Under the pieces are notes generated by a model. It did no database searches. It saw nothing but the letters and a program-made list of their open reading frames with translations, and was not told the DNA's origin. DNA of 57,971 bases from T1Sed10-7 sp047921175 (GTDB lineage: Bacteria > Actinomycetota > Nitriliruptoria > Nitriliruptorales > Nitriliruptoraceae), in NCBI GenBank assembly GCA_047921175.1, contig JBLRWQ010000010.1, forward strand, positions 1 to 57,971. Reading direction: 5' to 3'. Numbering within the stretch: the first letter of the stretch is position 1; the number at the start of each line of letters is the position of its first letter. Positions 18,268 through 27,636 of this stretch are shown in pieces. Made by a program: the position numbers and the translations under genes.

Positions 18268-19269
18268 TCAGCTCCCCTCGTCGGTCCCGAGCGCCAGCGT
18301 GCCACCGGCGTCGAGGTGCCGGGCGGCCAGCGCGAGGCGCTCCAGCAGCTCGCCCGCGACCTCCGGGCCGGGATCGTGCTGGGCGAGCAGGGCTGCGGAG
18401 GGTGCCACGCGCCGGACCTCGAGGTGCCCGTCCTGCGGGGTCAGCGGCCGGTCGGTGACGTCGCTGGCGAGCAGGGTGGCGGTGCCGAGCCCGCAGTCGA
18501 AGGGCAGCTCGGGCAGGGCCGCGGCGAGCGCCAGGCCGGCGGCGAGCCCCACGGAGGTCTCGAGCGCGGAGGAGACCACGGCCGGCAACCCGGCCGCCTC
18601 CACCACCTCCAGCGCACGGCGGACCCCACCGAGGGGCTGGACCTTCACCACGATCACGTCGGCGGCGTCCAGCCCGGCGATCCGCAGCGGGTCCTCGGCG
18701 GTCCGCACCGACTCGTCCGCGGCCAGCGGTACGTCGACACGCCGCCGCAGCTCCGCGAGCTCGGGGAGCGTCCGGCAGGGCTGCTCGACGTACTCCAGCC
18801 CGCCCGCCGCCCGCTCGAGCCGGGCGATCGCGAGCACGGCCGTGGCGACGTCCCAGGCCGCGTTGGCGTCGATCCGGATCCGCCCCGTGGGCCCCAGGGC
18901 GTCACGCACCGCAGCGAGCCGCTCCACGTCCTGCGCCAGGTCCTGGCCGGGCTCGGCGACCTTGACCTTGGCGGTGCGGCACCCGGCGGCCCGCACCAGC
19001 GCGGCGGCGTCGGCCGGGTCGACCGCCGGCACGGTGGTGTTGACCGGCACCCGGTCCCGCACGGGCGTCGGGAACGCCTCGGTCGCGGCGGCGACGGCCG
19101 CGGCCAGCCACCTCGATGCGTACGCCGGCCCGTACTCCGGGAAGGGGGACCACTCGCCCCAGCCGGCCGGCCCGTGCAGCAGCACGGCCGCCCGGACCGT
19201 CACTCCACGGAAGCGGCGGCGCATCGGCACCTGGACGACCCGGAGCCCGTCCACCCCCGGCGCCGTCAC
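18268..19269 (-). CDS. menC: o-Succinylbenzoate synthase
   Basis: Enolase-superfamily dehydratase. Catalytic Lys pair in TAKVKVAEPG (KxK), Mg ligands in IRIDANAAWD, YVEQP and AADESVR, and the second catalytic lysine in VIVVKVQPLGG. The GTG at 19269 overlaps the menA stop by 4 nt and yields 333 residues; upstream in-frame sequence is menA out of frame. Related muconate cycloisomerases and dipeptide epimerases are excluded by the operon. Confidence 0.92.
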   Translation of the reverse strand: MTAPGVDGLRVVQVPMRRRFRGVTVRAAVLLHGPAGWGEWSPFPEYGPAYASRWLAAAVAAATEAFPTPVRDRVPVNTTVPAVDPADAAALVRAAGCRTAKVKVAEPGQDLAQDVERLAAVRDALGPTGRIRIDANAAWDVATAVLAIARLERAAGGLEYVEQPCRTLPELAELRRRVDVPLAADESVRTAEDPLRIAGLDAADVIVVKVQPLGGVRRALEVVEAAGLPAVVSSALETSVGLAAGLALAAALPELPFDCGLGTATLLASDVTDRPLTPQDGHLEVRRVAPSAALLAQHDPGPEVAGELLERLALAARHLDAGGTLALGTDEGS

Positions 19270-20162
19270 GTGGCCACCCCCGACGCCGCGGTGGCGCCGA
19301 CCAGGCCGACGGTCAGCAGGACCGCGTAGACCAGCTGGGTGCGGGCGGTGGCCCCCAGCGCCGGGATCAGCGCACCGGGGGCGGCCGCACCACGGACCTG
19401 CCGCACGGAGGCGACGGCCAGCGGGGCGGAGGCCAGCGGCACGAGCGCCCACCCGCTCGCCGCGAGCAGCGCCACCCCCGGCAGCAGCAGGTAGGGCAGC
19501 AGCAGCAGCCCGGCGAACAGCCGGCGGGTCCGGGTGTCCCCGAGGGTGACCGCCAGGGTGGTCTTGCCGACCTGCCGGTCGGTGGGGATGTCCCGCAGGT
19601 TGTTGACGACCAGCAGCGCGACGGCGAACAGGCCCATCGGCACCGAGACGAGCAGTGCCAGCGCGCTGAGGCGCCCGTCCTGCACGTAGGCGCTGCCGGC
19701 GGTGGCGACGACCCCGAAGAACACGAACACCATCACCTCGCCCAGCGCAGCCGAGGCGTACGGCTTCGGCCCGCCGCTGTAGCCGAGCGTGGCGAGGATC
19801 GCGAGCAGTCCCACCAGCAGCAGCTCCCACCCCGCCAGCCAGGCCAGCGCGAGCCCGGCCAGGGCCGCGACCAGCAGCGCGACGACGATCGCGCGCCGCA
19901 TCGCCGCCGGGGTGACGAGCCCGCTGGCCACGGCCCGGCGTGGCCCGGTCCGCGCCTCGGTGTCGATCCCCTTGACCCCGTCGAAGTAGTCGTTGGCGTA
20001 GTTGACGCCGACCTGCAGGGCGAGCGCGACGAGCAGCGCGAGCGCGGCGCGCAGCCACGACAGCTGCCCCCACGGGGTCGCGGCCGCGGCCGTGCCGACC
20101 ACCACCGGGGCGATCGCCGCGGGGAGGGTGCGGGGCCGGGCCGCCTCGAGGTAGGGGGACAT
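19266..20162 (-). CDS. menA: 1,4-Dihydroxy-2-naphthoate polyprenyltransferase
   Basis: UbiA-superfamily membrane enzyme attaching the isoprenoid chain to DHNA. Eight to nine helices are visible. First Asp-rich motif NYANDYFDGVKGIDTEARTG; second LRDIPTDRQVGKTTLAV, both needed for Mg-diphosphate binding. 298 residues. The ATG overlaps the last base of the menB stop (TGATG), so translation is coupled. Confidence 0.95.
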   Translation of the reverse strand: MSPYLEAARPRTLPAAIAPVVVGTAAAATPWGQLSWLRAALALLVALALQVGVNYANDYFDGVKGIDTEARTGPRRAVASGLVTPAAMRRAIVVALLVAALAGLALAWLAGWELLLVGLLAILATLGYSGGPKPYASAALGEVMVFVFFGVVATAGSAYVQDGRLSALALLVSVPMGLFAVALLVVNNLRDIPTDRQVGKTTLAVTLGDTRTRRLFAGLLLLPYLLLPGVALLAASGWALVPLASAPLAVASVRQVRGAAAPGALIPALGATARTQLVYAVLLTVGLVGATAASGVAT

Positions 20163-21091
20163 CAGTAGTGGTACGGGAACGCCGACCAGTCGGGATCGCG
20201 CTTCTCGAGGAAGCTGTCGCGGCCCTCGACCGCCTCCTCGGTCATGTAGAGCAGCCGTGTGGCCTCGCCGGCGAAGACCTGCTGGCCGACCAGGCCGTCG
20301 TCGGTCAGGTTCATGGCGAACTTGAACATGCGCAACGCCGTGGGGGACTTCGCGGTGATGCGGGCAGCCCAGTCCAGCGCCACCGACTCCAGCTCGGCGT
20401 GCTCGACCACCGCGTTGACCATGCCCATCTCCCGGGCCTCCTCGGCCGAGTAGGTCGCCCCGAGCAGGAAGATCTCCCGGGCCCGCTTCTGGCCCACCTG
20501 CTTGGCCAGGTACGCGGAGCCGAAGCCGCCGTCCACGGAGGCGACGTCGAGGTCGGTCTGCTTGAAGCGGGCGTGCTCGCGGCTGGCCAGGGTCAGGTCA
20601 CAGACCACGTGCAGGGAGTGCCCCCCACCGGCGGCCCAGCCGGGGACCACGGCGATGACCGCCTTGGGCATCATCCGGATCAGCCGCTGGACCTCGAGGA
20701 TGTGGAGCCGTCCGGAGCGGGCCGGGTCGATGTCGGCGGTCTCCTCCTCGCCGGGAGCGCCGGTGTAGCGGTAGCCGTCGCGGCCGCGGATGCGCTGGTC
20801 CCCGCCGGAGCAGAAGGCCCAGCCGCCGTCCCTGCCCGACGGGCCGTTCCCGGTCAGCAGCACGCACCCGACGTCCGAGCTCGCGCGGGCGTGCTCGAGG
20901 ACGCGGAGCAGCTCGTCGACGGTGTGGGGCCGGAAGGCGTTGCGGACCTCGGGCCGGTCGAAGGCGACCCGCACCGTCGCGAGGTCGCCACCCTCCTTCG
21001 GGTCGACGGCGCGGTGGTAGGTCAGGTCCGTCAGGTCGGCGAAGCCCTCGATCGTGCGCCAGCGGGACGGGTCGAACAGCTCGGAGACCAC
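20162..21091 (-). CDS. menB: 1,4-Dihydroxy-2-naphthoyl-CoA synthase
   Basis: Crotonase-fold enzyme cyclising succinylbenzoyl-CoA. Visible: FRPHTVDELLRVL, FCSGGDQRIRG (bicarbonate/CoA site), VPGWAAGGGHSLHVVCDLTLAS (oxyanion hole), VASVDGGFGSAYLAKQVG, and C-terminal FLEKRDPDWSAFPYHY typical of MenB. I chose the GTG at 21091 (GGGAG 6 nt upstream), giving 309 residues. The frame is open further upstream but that region lacks MenB similarity. First gene of the menBACD operon. Confidence 0.95.
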   Translation of the reverse strand: MVSELFDPSRWRTIEGFADLTDLTYHRAVDPKEGGDLATVRVAFDRPEVRNAFRPHTVDELLRVLEHARASSDVGCVLLTGNGPSGRDGGWAFCSGGDQRIRGRDGYRYTGAPGEEETADIDPARSGRLHILEVQRLIRMMPKAVIAVVPGWAAGGGHSLHVVCDLTLASREHARFKQTDLDVASVDGGFGSAYLAKQVGQKRAREIFLLGATYSAEEAREMGMVNAVVEHAELESVALDWAARITAKSPTALRMFKFAMNLTDDGLVGQQVFAGEATRLLYMTEEAVEGRDSFLEKRDPDWSAFPYHY

Positions 21092-21161
21092 GGCAGGCTC
21101 CCGGGGACGGGGTGGACGGACCCGTACGCTACCGGGCGTCCTCCCGACACCCCCGACCGGT

Positions 21162-22421
21162 GTGACCTCCGTGCCTGCACCCGATGCGGCCATCACGGCC
21201 CTCCTCACGGACCCGACGGCCCCGTCCCGGCCGCTGCACGCCCTGGCCGTCGAGGGCACCGAGGTGGCGGACGCGCTGCCGGCGACCTGGGCGGCCGGTG
21301 CGGCCGCCGTCGTGCTGCCGACGCGGGCGACGGCCCGGGAGCGGACGCAACTGCTCGAGCTCCTGCGCCCCGCCGCGGTGGTCACGCGCGACGCGCACGG
21401 TGGCCTGCAGCGCACCCCGATGTCCGACGGCGTCGACGTCGACGGGGCGGTGGCCCTGCTCGTCGCCACCTCGGGGAGCACCGGGAGGCGCAAGGCCGTG
21501 GCGCTGTCCGCCGCCGCGCTGGACGCGAGCGTGCGAGCCAGCCTGGACCGGCTCGGGGCGCGTCCCGGCCAGCGCTGGGGGCTGGCGCTGCCGACCCACC
21601 ACGTCGCCGGGCTGAGCGTCCTGCTGCGGGCACGGGCGCTGGGGACCCGGGCGGTACCCGCGGCCGACACCGCCGCGGTCGCCGACCTCGACGTCGAGCA
21701 CGTCGCCCTGGTCCCGACGCAGCTCGCGGACCTGCTCGCCGCGGGCGCCACCATCGACCGGTTCACCACGATCCTGCTGGGTGGCGCGCGACCCGACCCG
21801 GAGCTGCTCACGCAGGCGGCGGCTGCCGGCGCCCGGGTGGTGGTCAGCTACGGCATGACCGAGACCGTGGGCGGCTGCGTCTACGACGGGGTCCCGCTCG
21901 ACGGCGTCGAGGTGGCCTGCACGCCGGCCGGGCGGATCCGGCTGCGCGGCCCGGTGCTGCTGCAGGGCCTGCGCACCCTGGACGAGCGCGGACGGGTCCG
22001 GGACCGGCCGGGGCTCGACGCGGACGGCTGGTTCACCACGAGCGACCTGGGCCACCTCGACCGCGGGCGACTCGTCGTGACCGGCCGGGCCGACGAGGTG
22101 CTGGTCAGCGGCGGTGTGAACGTGCCCCTGGCGGCGGTCCGTGCCGCGGTCGCGAGCCACCCCGGGGTGGCCGAGGCTGCGGTCACGGCCCTCGCGGACG
22201 CGCGCTGGGGCCAGGTCCCGGCCGTGGTGGTCGTGGCCGCCGATCCGACACGCCCCCCGACGCTGGACGCGCTGCGCGCGCACGTCAAGCAGCAGGCCCC
22301 GGTGGCCTACGCCCCGCGGTGCCTGGTCGTGGTCCCTGCCCTGCCGCGGGATGGGCTGGGCAAGGTGACCCGGGTCGCACTCGACGCGCTGATCGCCGCC
22401 GCTGGCCCTACCCGAGGGTGA
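21162..22421 (+). CDS. menE: o-Succinylbenzoate-CoA ligase
   Basis: AMP-forming acyl-CoA ligase producing OSB-CoA for MenB. Motifs: VATSGSTGRRKAVALS (P-loop), VVVSYGMTETVGG, DGWFTTSDLGHLDRG (hinge Asp) and C-terminal PRDGLGKVTRVAL with the adenylation Lys. About 419 residues from GTG 21162; a GTG at 21171 is nearly as likely because neither has a clear ribosome site. Compact at the N-terminus, normal for actinobacterial MenE. Divergent from menB over 70 nt and overlaps the rskA end by 14 nt tail to tail. Confidence 0.9.
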   Translation: MTSVPAPDAAITALLTDPTAPSRPLHALAVEGTEVADALPATWAAGAAAVVLPTRATARERTQLLELLRPAAVVTRDAHGGLQRTPMSDGVDVDGAVALLVATSGSTGRRKAVALSAAALDASVRASLDRLGARPGQRWGLALPTHHVAGLSVLLRARALGTRAVPAADTAAVADLDVEHVALVPTQLADLLAAGATIDRFTTILLGGARPDPELLTQAAAAGARVVVSYGMTETVGGCVYDGVPLDGVEVACTPAGRIRLRGPVLLQGLRTLDERGRVRDRPGLDADGWFTTSDLGHLDRGRLVVTGRADEVLVSGGVNVPLAAVRAAVASHPGVAEAAVTALADARWGQVPAVVVVAADPTRPPTLDALRAHVKQQAPVAYAPRCLVVVPALPRDGLGKVTRVALDALIAAAGPTRG

Positions 22422-23238
22422 GCACCATCATCGGGTCGCCGCTCGGCTCGACGGAACCGCCCTCCGGTTCGATGGTGATCCCGACCGCGACCGCGCCGGC
22501 GACGTCGCCGGTCATCACCCGCGTGGCGCGGCCGCGCTCGTCGGGGTCGAACAGCCCGGCGGGGACGACCCGGTCGTCGTGGATGAACCACAGCTCGTAG
22601 GTGTGCGCGTGCGGGGCCGGGTCGAAGCCGTCGGCGACGAACACCGCCTCGCCACGGGTCGCCGAGGCGACCACGCGACCGTGGACGCCGTCGAGCTCCA
22701 CCGCCACGGTGACGGCGTCGGGGGCCGCCAGCACGTCCGCGATCGCCGAGGAGGTCGCGGACGCCGCCGCGGCCTCCACCTGGGCGAGCCGGGCGGTCAG
22801 GGCCTCGACCTCGGCGTTGGCGGCCTCGGCGGCCACGACCTCGGCCTCGAGCCCGGCCAGCTGCTGCTGCATCGCGGTCACCATGACCGCGAGCCCACCG
22901 ACGGCGACCACGAGCAGCGCGGCTGCGGCCGCGAAGGTGGCGGCGACCCACCGGGGGGTCGTGCGCGGTGCGACCGGGAGCTCGTCGTCGAGCGCGGCTT
23001 CGGGCCGCTCCTGTCGGGTCGCGTCGATCTCGGCGAGCACCCGCGCCTTGAGCGAGTCGGGGACCGCGGCGACGGCGGCACCACCGAGCCGGGCGGCGGT
23101 GGCCTGCAGCTCGCGGACCTCCTGGGCGCACGGCGTGCAGGCCTCCAGGTGGGCCTCGAAGACCGCCAGCTCACCGTCGGGCAGCGCGTCGACGGCGTAG
23201 GCGCCGGTCAACGTGTGCAGGTCGGGGCGCTCCACCAT
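22408..23238 (-). CDS. rskA: Anti-sigma-K factor RskA-like
   Basis: Single-pass membrane anti-sigma factor. N-terminal zinc-binding anti-sigma domain with H30, C34 and C37 in FEAHLEACTPCAQEV; transmembrane helix about residues 94-120; then a coiled segment and a C-terminal extracytoplasmic RskA domain with YELWFIHDDRVVPAGLF. 276 residues. It directly follows sigK with a one-base overlap, so the two are cotranscribed. Release of SigK probably needs membrane proteolysis or, as in mycobacteria, redox change; the sequence does not show which. Confidence 0.85.
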   Translation of the reverse strand: MVERPDLHTLTGAYAVDALPDGELAVFEAHLEACTPCAQEVRELQATAARLGGAAVAAVPDSLKARVLAEIDATRQERPEAALDDELPVAPRTTPRWVAATFAAAAALLVVAVGGLAVMVTAMQQQLAGLEAEVVAAEAANAEVEALTARLAQVEAAAASATSSAIADVLAAPDAVTVAVELDGVHGRVVASATRGEAVFVADGFDPAPHAHTYELWFIHDDRVVPAGLFDPDERGRATRVMTGDVAGAVAVGITIEPEGGSVEPSGDPMMVLTLG

Positions 23239-23837
23239 CAGGCCACCCCCATCGCGTCACGCAGCCGGATCAGCCCATCGCGCATCCGCGTCTTGACCGT
23301 GCCGAGCGGGGTGTCGAGGAGCTCGGCCACCTCGCGGTAGGTGTAGCCCTGGTAGTAGGCCAGCTCGACGGCCTGGCGCTGGAGCTCGGTCAGCGTGCCG
23401 AGGGCCGCGCGGACACGGTCGTGGTCCAGGGAGGTCTCGACCTGCTCCGCGACGTCATCGAAGGGGCGTGCGTGCTCCCGGCCGGCGACCCGTTCGGTCC
23501 GGTTCCGGGACGACTGCTCCGAACGCACCCGGTCGATGGCGCGCCGGTGCGCCATGGTCAGGATCCAGGCCCGGGCGCTGCCCCGGTCCGGGTCGAAGCG
23601 CACCGCGGTCCGCCACAGCTCGACGAGGACCTCCTGGGTGACCTCCTCGGACTGGGCCGGGTCGCGCACGACCCGGCGTACGACCCCGTGCACGAGCGGC
23701 GCGACCCGGTCGTACAGGGCCGCGAAGGCGTCCTGATCGCCCCGGGCGACCGCCGCCAGCAGCGCCTCCTCGTCCGATGTCGGCGAGGGCGCCGCGGCGT
23801 CAGCCACCGCCTGCAGCCAGCGTCCGTCCTGGGTCAC
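23238..23837 (-). CDS. sigK: ECF sigma factor, SigK-like
   Basis: Region 2 about residues 30-95 (AFAALYDRVAPLVHGVVRRVV, QEVLVELWRTAVRFDPDRGSARAWILTMAHRRAIDRVRSE in pieces), region 4 about 140-195 with LTELQRQAVELAYYQGYTYREVAELLDTPLGTVKTRMR. The GTG at 23837 gives 199 residues with GGAG 9 nt upstream; a GTG at 23888 would add 17 residues. Pairing with rskA supports SigK-type over other ECF groups. Its regulon cannot be read from the window. Confidence 0.85.
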   Translation of the reverse strand: MTQDGRWLQAVADAAAPSPTSDEEALLAAVARGDQDAFAALYDRVAPLVHGVVRRVVRDPAQSEEVTQEVLVELWRTAVRFDPDRGSARAWILTMAHRRAIDRVRSEQSSRNRTERVAGREHARPFDDVAEQVETSLDHDRVRAALGTLTELQRQAVELAYYQGYTYREVAELLDTPLGTVKTRMRDGLIRLRDAMGVA

Positions 23838-23937
23838 CGTCCGGGTCTCCGTGGTCGGGGAGCCGGGCCACCACCGCGGTGGCCTCACCCGTGCTTCGGT
23901 GACGGCGGCCGCGTGGTTGCCTCCGCGACCGCTCCGC

Positions 23938-25113
23938 TCACAGGTCGGCGTAGGAGTGCAGCCCGACCACGACGTAGTTGGCGATCAGGTACGTGCCCAT
24001 GAGCACGATGAAGGCGGCGACGCCGATCCAGGCCGCGCCGCGCCCCTTGACCCCGCGTGTGGCCCGGGCGTGCAGGTACCCGGCGTAGACGATCCAGGTC
24101 AGGAAGGCGCCGGTCTCCTTGGGGTCCCAGCCCCAGAAGCGCCCCCAGGACACCTCGGCCCACATCGCCCCGGCGATCGTGCCCACCGTCCACAGGACGA
24201 AGGCGAAGGCCGTCAGCCGGTGGGCGAGCCCGTCCATCGTCGCCGTCGAGGGCAGGAAGGGCACCAGCCAGCGGGCCAGCAGCACCGCGGCGACCATGAC
24301 GAGGTTGACGGTCAGGAACCGGGACAGCCCGGCGGCCAGGGTGTCGGCGGTGACCAGCCAGACCCAGGACACCAGCGCCGTGCCGAGGAAGGTCCCGACG
24401 GCCAGCCTGCCGGCCGGGATGCCGGCACGCAGCGCGCGGTGGTAGGCGAGCAGCTCGGCACGCTCCCGCTCGTCGTCGTCGCCGTCGCCCTCCACCTCGG
24501 CGTCGCCCTCGGTCACGTCCCCGATGTAGGCGGCCCCGACCGTGGAGCCGCGGCCGGGCACCGAACGCTGCGCGGCGACCGCCGCCTCGGCGGTGTCCCG
24601 CAGCAGGTACAGGCCGTTGAAGGCGAACGCGGCGGCGAAGATGCCCATCGAGCCGACCAGCAGGGAGACGTGGAAGGGCCGCCACCAGGTGTCCAGGATC
24701 GGCATCAGCGGGCCGGGCTCGGCGTACATCAGCATGGCCATGCCGAGCACCAGCGAGCCGGTCAGCAGCACGAACCCGTGCAGCTCCGGCCGGCGACGGA
24801 CGAACTGCAGGTAGACGAGCCCCGTCACGACGCCGACCAGCGCCATGAGCGAGGTCACCTCGAACATGTTGCCGAGCGGGAGACGGTCCTGGGCGAGCCC
24901 CCGAGCGATCTCGTGGGCGACGTGCGCACCGACCCCGGCGACCGCGAGCACCGCCCCGAGCCGACGGGCGAGGCGGCCCCGCTCCTGCTCGTCCTGACGG
25001 CCGACGGTCGTGGTGAGCGCGTAGAGGTAGGCGAAGGCCGCGCCGAGGTAGAGCATCAGCGTGGTCGGGAAGTACAGCAGGCGGGACAGCTCAGCCAGCT
25101 GATCGGTGCTCAT
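23938..25113 (-). CDS. ccsB: Cytochrome c biogenesis haem-handling protein CcsB/CcsA family
   Basis: Polytopic membrane protein that, with ResB, exports haem and ligates it to apocytochromes (System II). Eight or so helices; the tryptophan-rich haem loop WGRFWGWDPKETGAFLTW is intact, and conserved histidines occur in GVGAHVAHEIARG, WWRPFHVSLL and LHARATRG. A charged cytoplasmic insertion (about residues 175-215) is rich in Glu/Asp. The ATG at 25113 overlaps the resB stop by one base; 391 residues. Confidence 0.92.
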   Translation of the reverse strand: MSTDQLAELSRLLYFPTTLMLYLGAAFAYLYALTTTVGRQDEQERGRLARRLGAVLAVAGVGAHVAHEIARGLAQDRLPLGNMFEVTSLMALVGVVTGLVYLQFVRRRPELHGFVLLTGSLVLGMAMLMYAEPGPLMPILDTWWRPFHVSLLVGSMGIFAAAFAFNGLYLLRDTAEAAVAAQRSVPGRGSTVGAAYIGDVTEGDAEVEGDGDDDERERAELLAYHRALRAGIPAGRLAVGTFLGTALVSWVWLVTADTLAAGLSRFLTVNLVMVAAVLLARWLVPFLPSTATMDGLAHRLTAFAFVLWTVGTIAGAMWAEVSWGRFWGWDPKETGAFLTWIVYAGYLHARATRGVKGRGAAWIGVAAFIVLMGTYLIANYVVVGLHSYADL

Positions 25114-26816
25114 CAGGCTCCACCTCGTGCGCTCGGGGTGTGGTCCGGGTCGGGCGCGTCGCGGCCGGCGACGGGCTCCGGGATCGTCGTTGCGGGGCGG
25201 TCGCGATCGCTGGCTCGGGGCTCGAGGGCGGCGGCCAGCGCCTCCGCGAGGTCCTCGAGCTCCTCCTCGAAGACCTCGGGGCGCTGGAAGGCCCGGCCGG
25301 CGACGGTCACCAGGGTACGCCCCCCGCGCCCCTCCTCCACCGCCAGGACCCACACGCGACGGCGGTAGGCGTAGAGCGAGGCGATCAGCCCGCCGGTCAG
25401 CAGGACCGCAGCCAGCAGCAGGTAGGGCACCTGCGGCCGGGTGCTGACCTGGAGCCCGACCCAGTGCCGGAGCTCCGGGAAGCTGATCGTGACCCCGGCC
25501 AGCTCGGTGGACTGCCCGGGCCTGAGCGCCCGGAAGCCCTCCGAGGTCAGGGCCGTGGTGTCCAGCTCGTTGATGGTCTGCTGGGTCGCGCCGAGCTGCA
25601 GGTCCCCGCGGAACTGCTCGAAGACGAGCAGCGGGGCCTCGGCCCACGGCGCCCCGGTCGGGACCGGCCGGCCGTCGTCGCCGTCGGGGGCGAAGGGGTA
25701 CAGGAAGAGGTCCAGCCCGACGTCCGGGGTCGCCGCCGGGGCCTTGACCGCGCCACGGTAGAACCCGCCGCCGGTCAGGGTGGGGGTCAGGAAGGCGTCG
25801 TGGACGACCTCGCCGTCGACCTCGACCACCACCCGGGGCGCGTAGCCCCAGTCGAGCTGGGTGATGCGGGTGCCGTCCAGGTTCAGCGGCCGGTTGCTGT
25901 CGATCACCGCCGCGGTGGGCTCGCCATCCGGCAGGGTGACGGTGACCTCGGAGCGGAACTCGGTCGGCTGGCCGGCACCCGGAGCGAGCGGGTCACGGAC
26001 CCAGTCGACGTGGAACCGGTCCAGCTCGAGCCGCCAGCCCGCGTGATCGCCCTCATCGAACCACCGGCCCGGGCTGTAGGACCAGTAGGACACCGCCGTG
26101 TCGCGGAACCCGGCCTCGCCCTCGACGAGCCCCCGCTGCCCTTCGAAGCTGAGGAGCTGCCCGAAGACGATCGCGGCCAGGAGCACGTAGAAGCTCAGGT
26201 GGAACACGAGGCTGCCGCCCTCGCGGGTCCACAGGCCCTTCTCGGCGGCCACCTGCGGTGGCCGTGGGTCGTCGGCTGCGCCGTGGTGCTGGCGCACACG
26301 CCACCCGCGCTCGTCCAGCACGTCGGCGGCCGTGGCGTGGACCTCCGCCACGCCCACGTCGGTGGTCAGGACCTGTCGCTCGTCCCGGTCGCCGAGGTGG
26401 CGGGCGATCGGCGGCTCCGAGGTCCGGACCAGCCGGATCCACGCGCGGATGCGCGGGACCAGGCAGCCGGTCAGGCTGAGGTACAGCGCCAGCAGCACCG
26501 CCAGGAACAGCGCGGAGCCGTAGACGTCGTAGGCCCCGATCGCATCCAGCACCGCGCTCACCGTGGCACCCGGGCCGGCCTCCCCGGCCCGCCAGGCGGT
26601 CACGGTGGACGGCACGTTGGGTTCCTGGGGCACCGCGGTGGCGATGATGGACAGCACGGCGAGCGCCGCGAGCAGGTACAGCGCCGTGCGCATCCGTGCC
26701 AGCCAGCGCCAGCCCATCAGGACCGAGTCCCGCACGAACGCCACGGGGCCCGACGCCCGCGGGCGCCCGCGTCGCACGGGCGGGTTCATCCGAGGAGGCG
26801 GGAGGGACTCGGTCAC
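25113..26816 (-). CDS. resB: Cytochrome c biogenesis protein ResB (Ccs1)
   Basis: Partner of CcsB. Pattern of three N-terminal helices (about residues 36-58, 95-118, 215-235), a long extracytoplasmic domain of about 230 residues and a final helix near 455-478, followed by a cytoplasmic tail. Ser/Gly-rich stretch GLWTREGGSLVFHLSFYVLL carries the conserved His after helix 2. 567 residues from GTG 26816; the ATG at 26789 (MNPPVRRGRP) is an alternative since neither start has a strong ribosome site. Confidence 0.9.
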   Translation of the reverse strand: MTESLPPPRMNPPVRRGRPRASGPVAFVRDSVLMGWRWLARMRTALYLLAALAVLSIIATAVPQEPNVPSTVTAWRAGEAGPGATVSAVLDAIGAYDVYGSALFLAVLLALYLSLTGCLVPRIRAWIRLVRTSEPPIARHLGDRDERQVLTTDVGVAEVHATAADVLDERGWRVRQHHGAADDPRPPQVAAEKGLWTREGGSLVFHLSFYVLLAAIVFGQLLSFEGQRGLVEGEAGFRDTAVSYWSYSPGRWFDEGDHAGWRLELDRFHVDWVRDPLAPGAGQPTEFRSEVTVTLPDGEPTAAVIDSNRPLNLDGTRITQLDWGYAPRVVVEVDGEVVHDAFLTPTLTGGGFYRGAVKAPAATPDVGLDLFLYPFAPDGDDGRPVPTGAPWAEAPLLVFEQFRGDLQLGATQQTINELDTTALTSEGFRALRPGQSTELAGVTISFPELRHWVGLQVSTRPQVPYLLLAAVLLTGGLIASLYAYRRRVWVLAVEEGRGGRTLVTVAGRAFQRPEVFEEELEDLAEALAAALEPRASDRDRPATTIPEPVAGRDAPDPDHTPSARGGA

Positions 26817-26880
26817 GGGTGGGAGCTCGCAGTCGGTCTCGTCAGGGGGCCCGGCACGACGTGCCGCGGGGCACGCGCGG

Positions 26881-27633
26881 TCAGATCGGCGGTTCGAAGC
26901 CCTGGATCAGCGGGCGGAGCAGGAACATCAGTCGGTCCCACAGACCGGTGGCGATGGAGATGCCCACCAGCATCAGCAGCACCCCACCCACCACCTGGAG
27001 GGTGCGGGCGTTGCGCTTGAGGACCTCGAGGGTGCCGGACAGGTGACGGAAGAGCAGCCCGAAGGCGATGAAGGGCAGGCCGAGCCCGAGCGCGTAGATG
27101 AAGCCGAGGACCGCCCCCCGCCCGGAGACCCCGGAGCTGACGTTCAGCGACAGCGTGAGGATCGCACCCGCCGCCGGCCCGATGCATGGGGTCCAGCCCA
27201 CCCCGAAGACGAACCCGAGCACCGGCGCGGTGGCCAGGCCGCCCGTCGGCGCCAGGTGGGTGAGACGGACCTCGCGCTGGAGGCGGCCGACGGCCATCAC
27301 CGCACCGAGGACCGCCACGATCCCACCCATGACCACCTGGGCGGTGGTCGAGCGGGCCAGGGTGTTGACCGTGCCGACGGCGAACCCGAGCATGGTGAAC
27401 GGGATCGCGAAGCCGATCACGAACAGCAGGGAGCCGACCAGCACGCGGCCACGTGCACGCGCATCCGCCTCGACGAGGTCCTGCCCCGACAGGCCCGTCA
27501 TGTAGGACAGGTAACCGGGGACCAGCGGCAGCACACAGGGCGAGGCGAAGGACACGAGCCCGGCGAGCAGGGCGATGGCGGCCGCCACGAGCAGGTTGGC
27601 GTCGAGGATCAGCGTCTGGACGGTCTCGGCCAC
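26881..27633 (-). CDS. ccdA: Thiol-disulfide carrier CcdA (DsbD-family membrane protein)
   Basis: Six-helix protein moving reducing equivalents across the membrane to ResA. The two redox cysteines are visible in FASPCVLPLVPGY and GWTPCIGPAAG, in helices 1 and 4. 250 residues, normal. It starts 3 nt after the resA stop and precedes resB by 64 nt. Confidence 0.94.
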   Translation of the reverse strand: MAETVQTLILDANLLVAAAIALLAGLVSFASPCVLPLVPGYLSYMTGLSGQDLVEADARARGRVLVGSLLFVIGFAIPFTMLGFAVGTVNTLARSTTAQVVMGGIVAVLGAVMAVGRLQREVRLTHLAPTGGLATAPVLGFVFGVGWTPCIGPAAGAILTLSLNVSSGVSGRGAVLGFIYALGLGLPFIAFGLLFRHLSGTLEVLKRNARTLQVVGGVLLMLVGISIATGLWDRLMFLLRPLIQGFEPPI

Positions 27634-27636
27634 CGC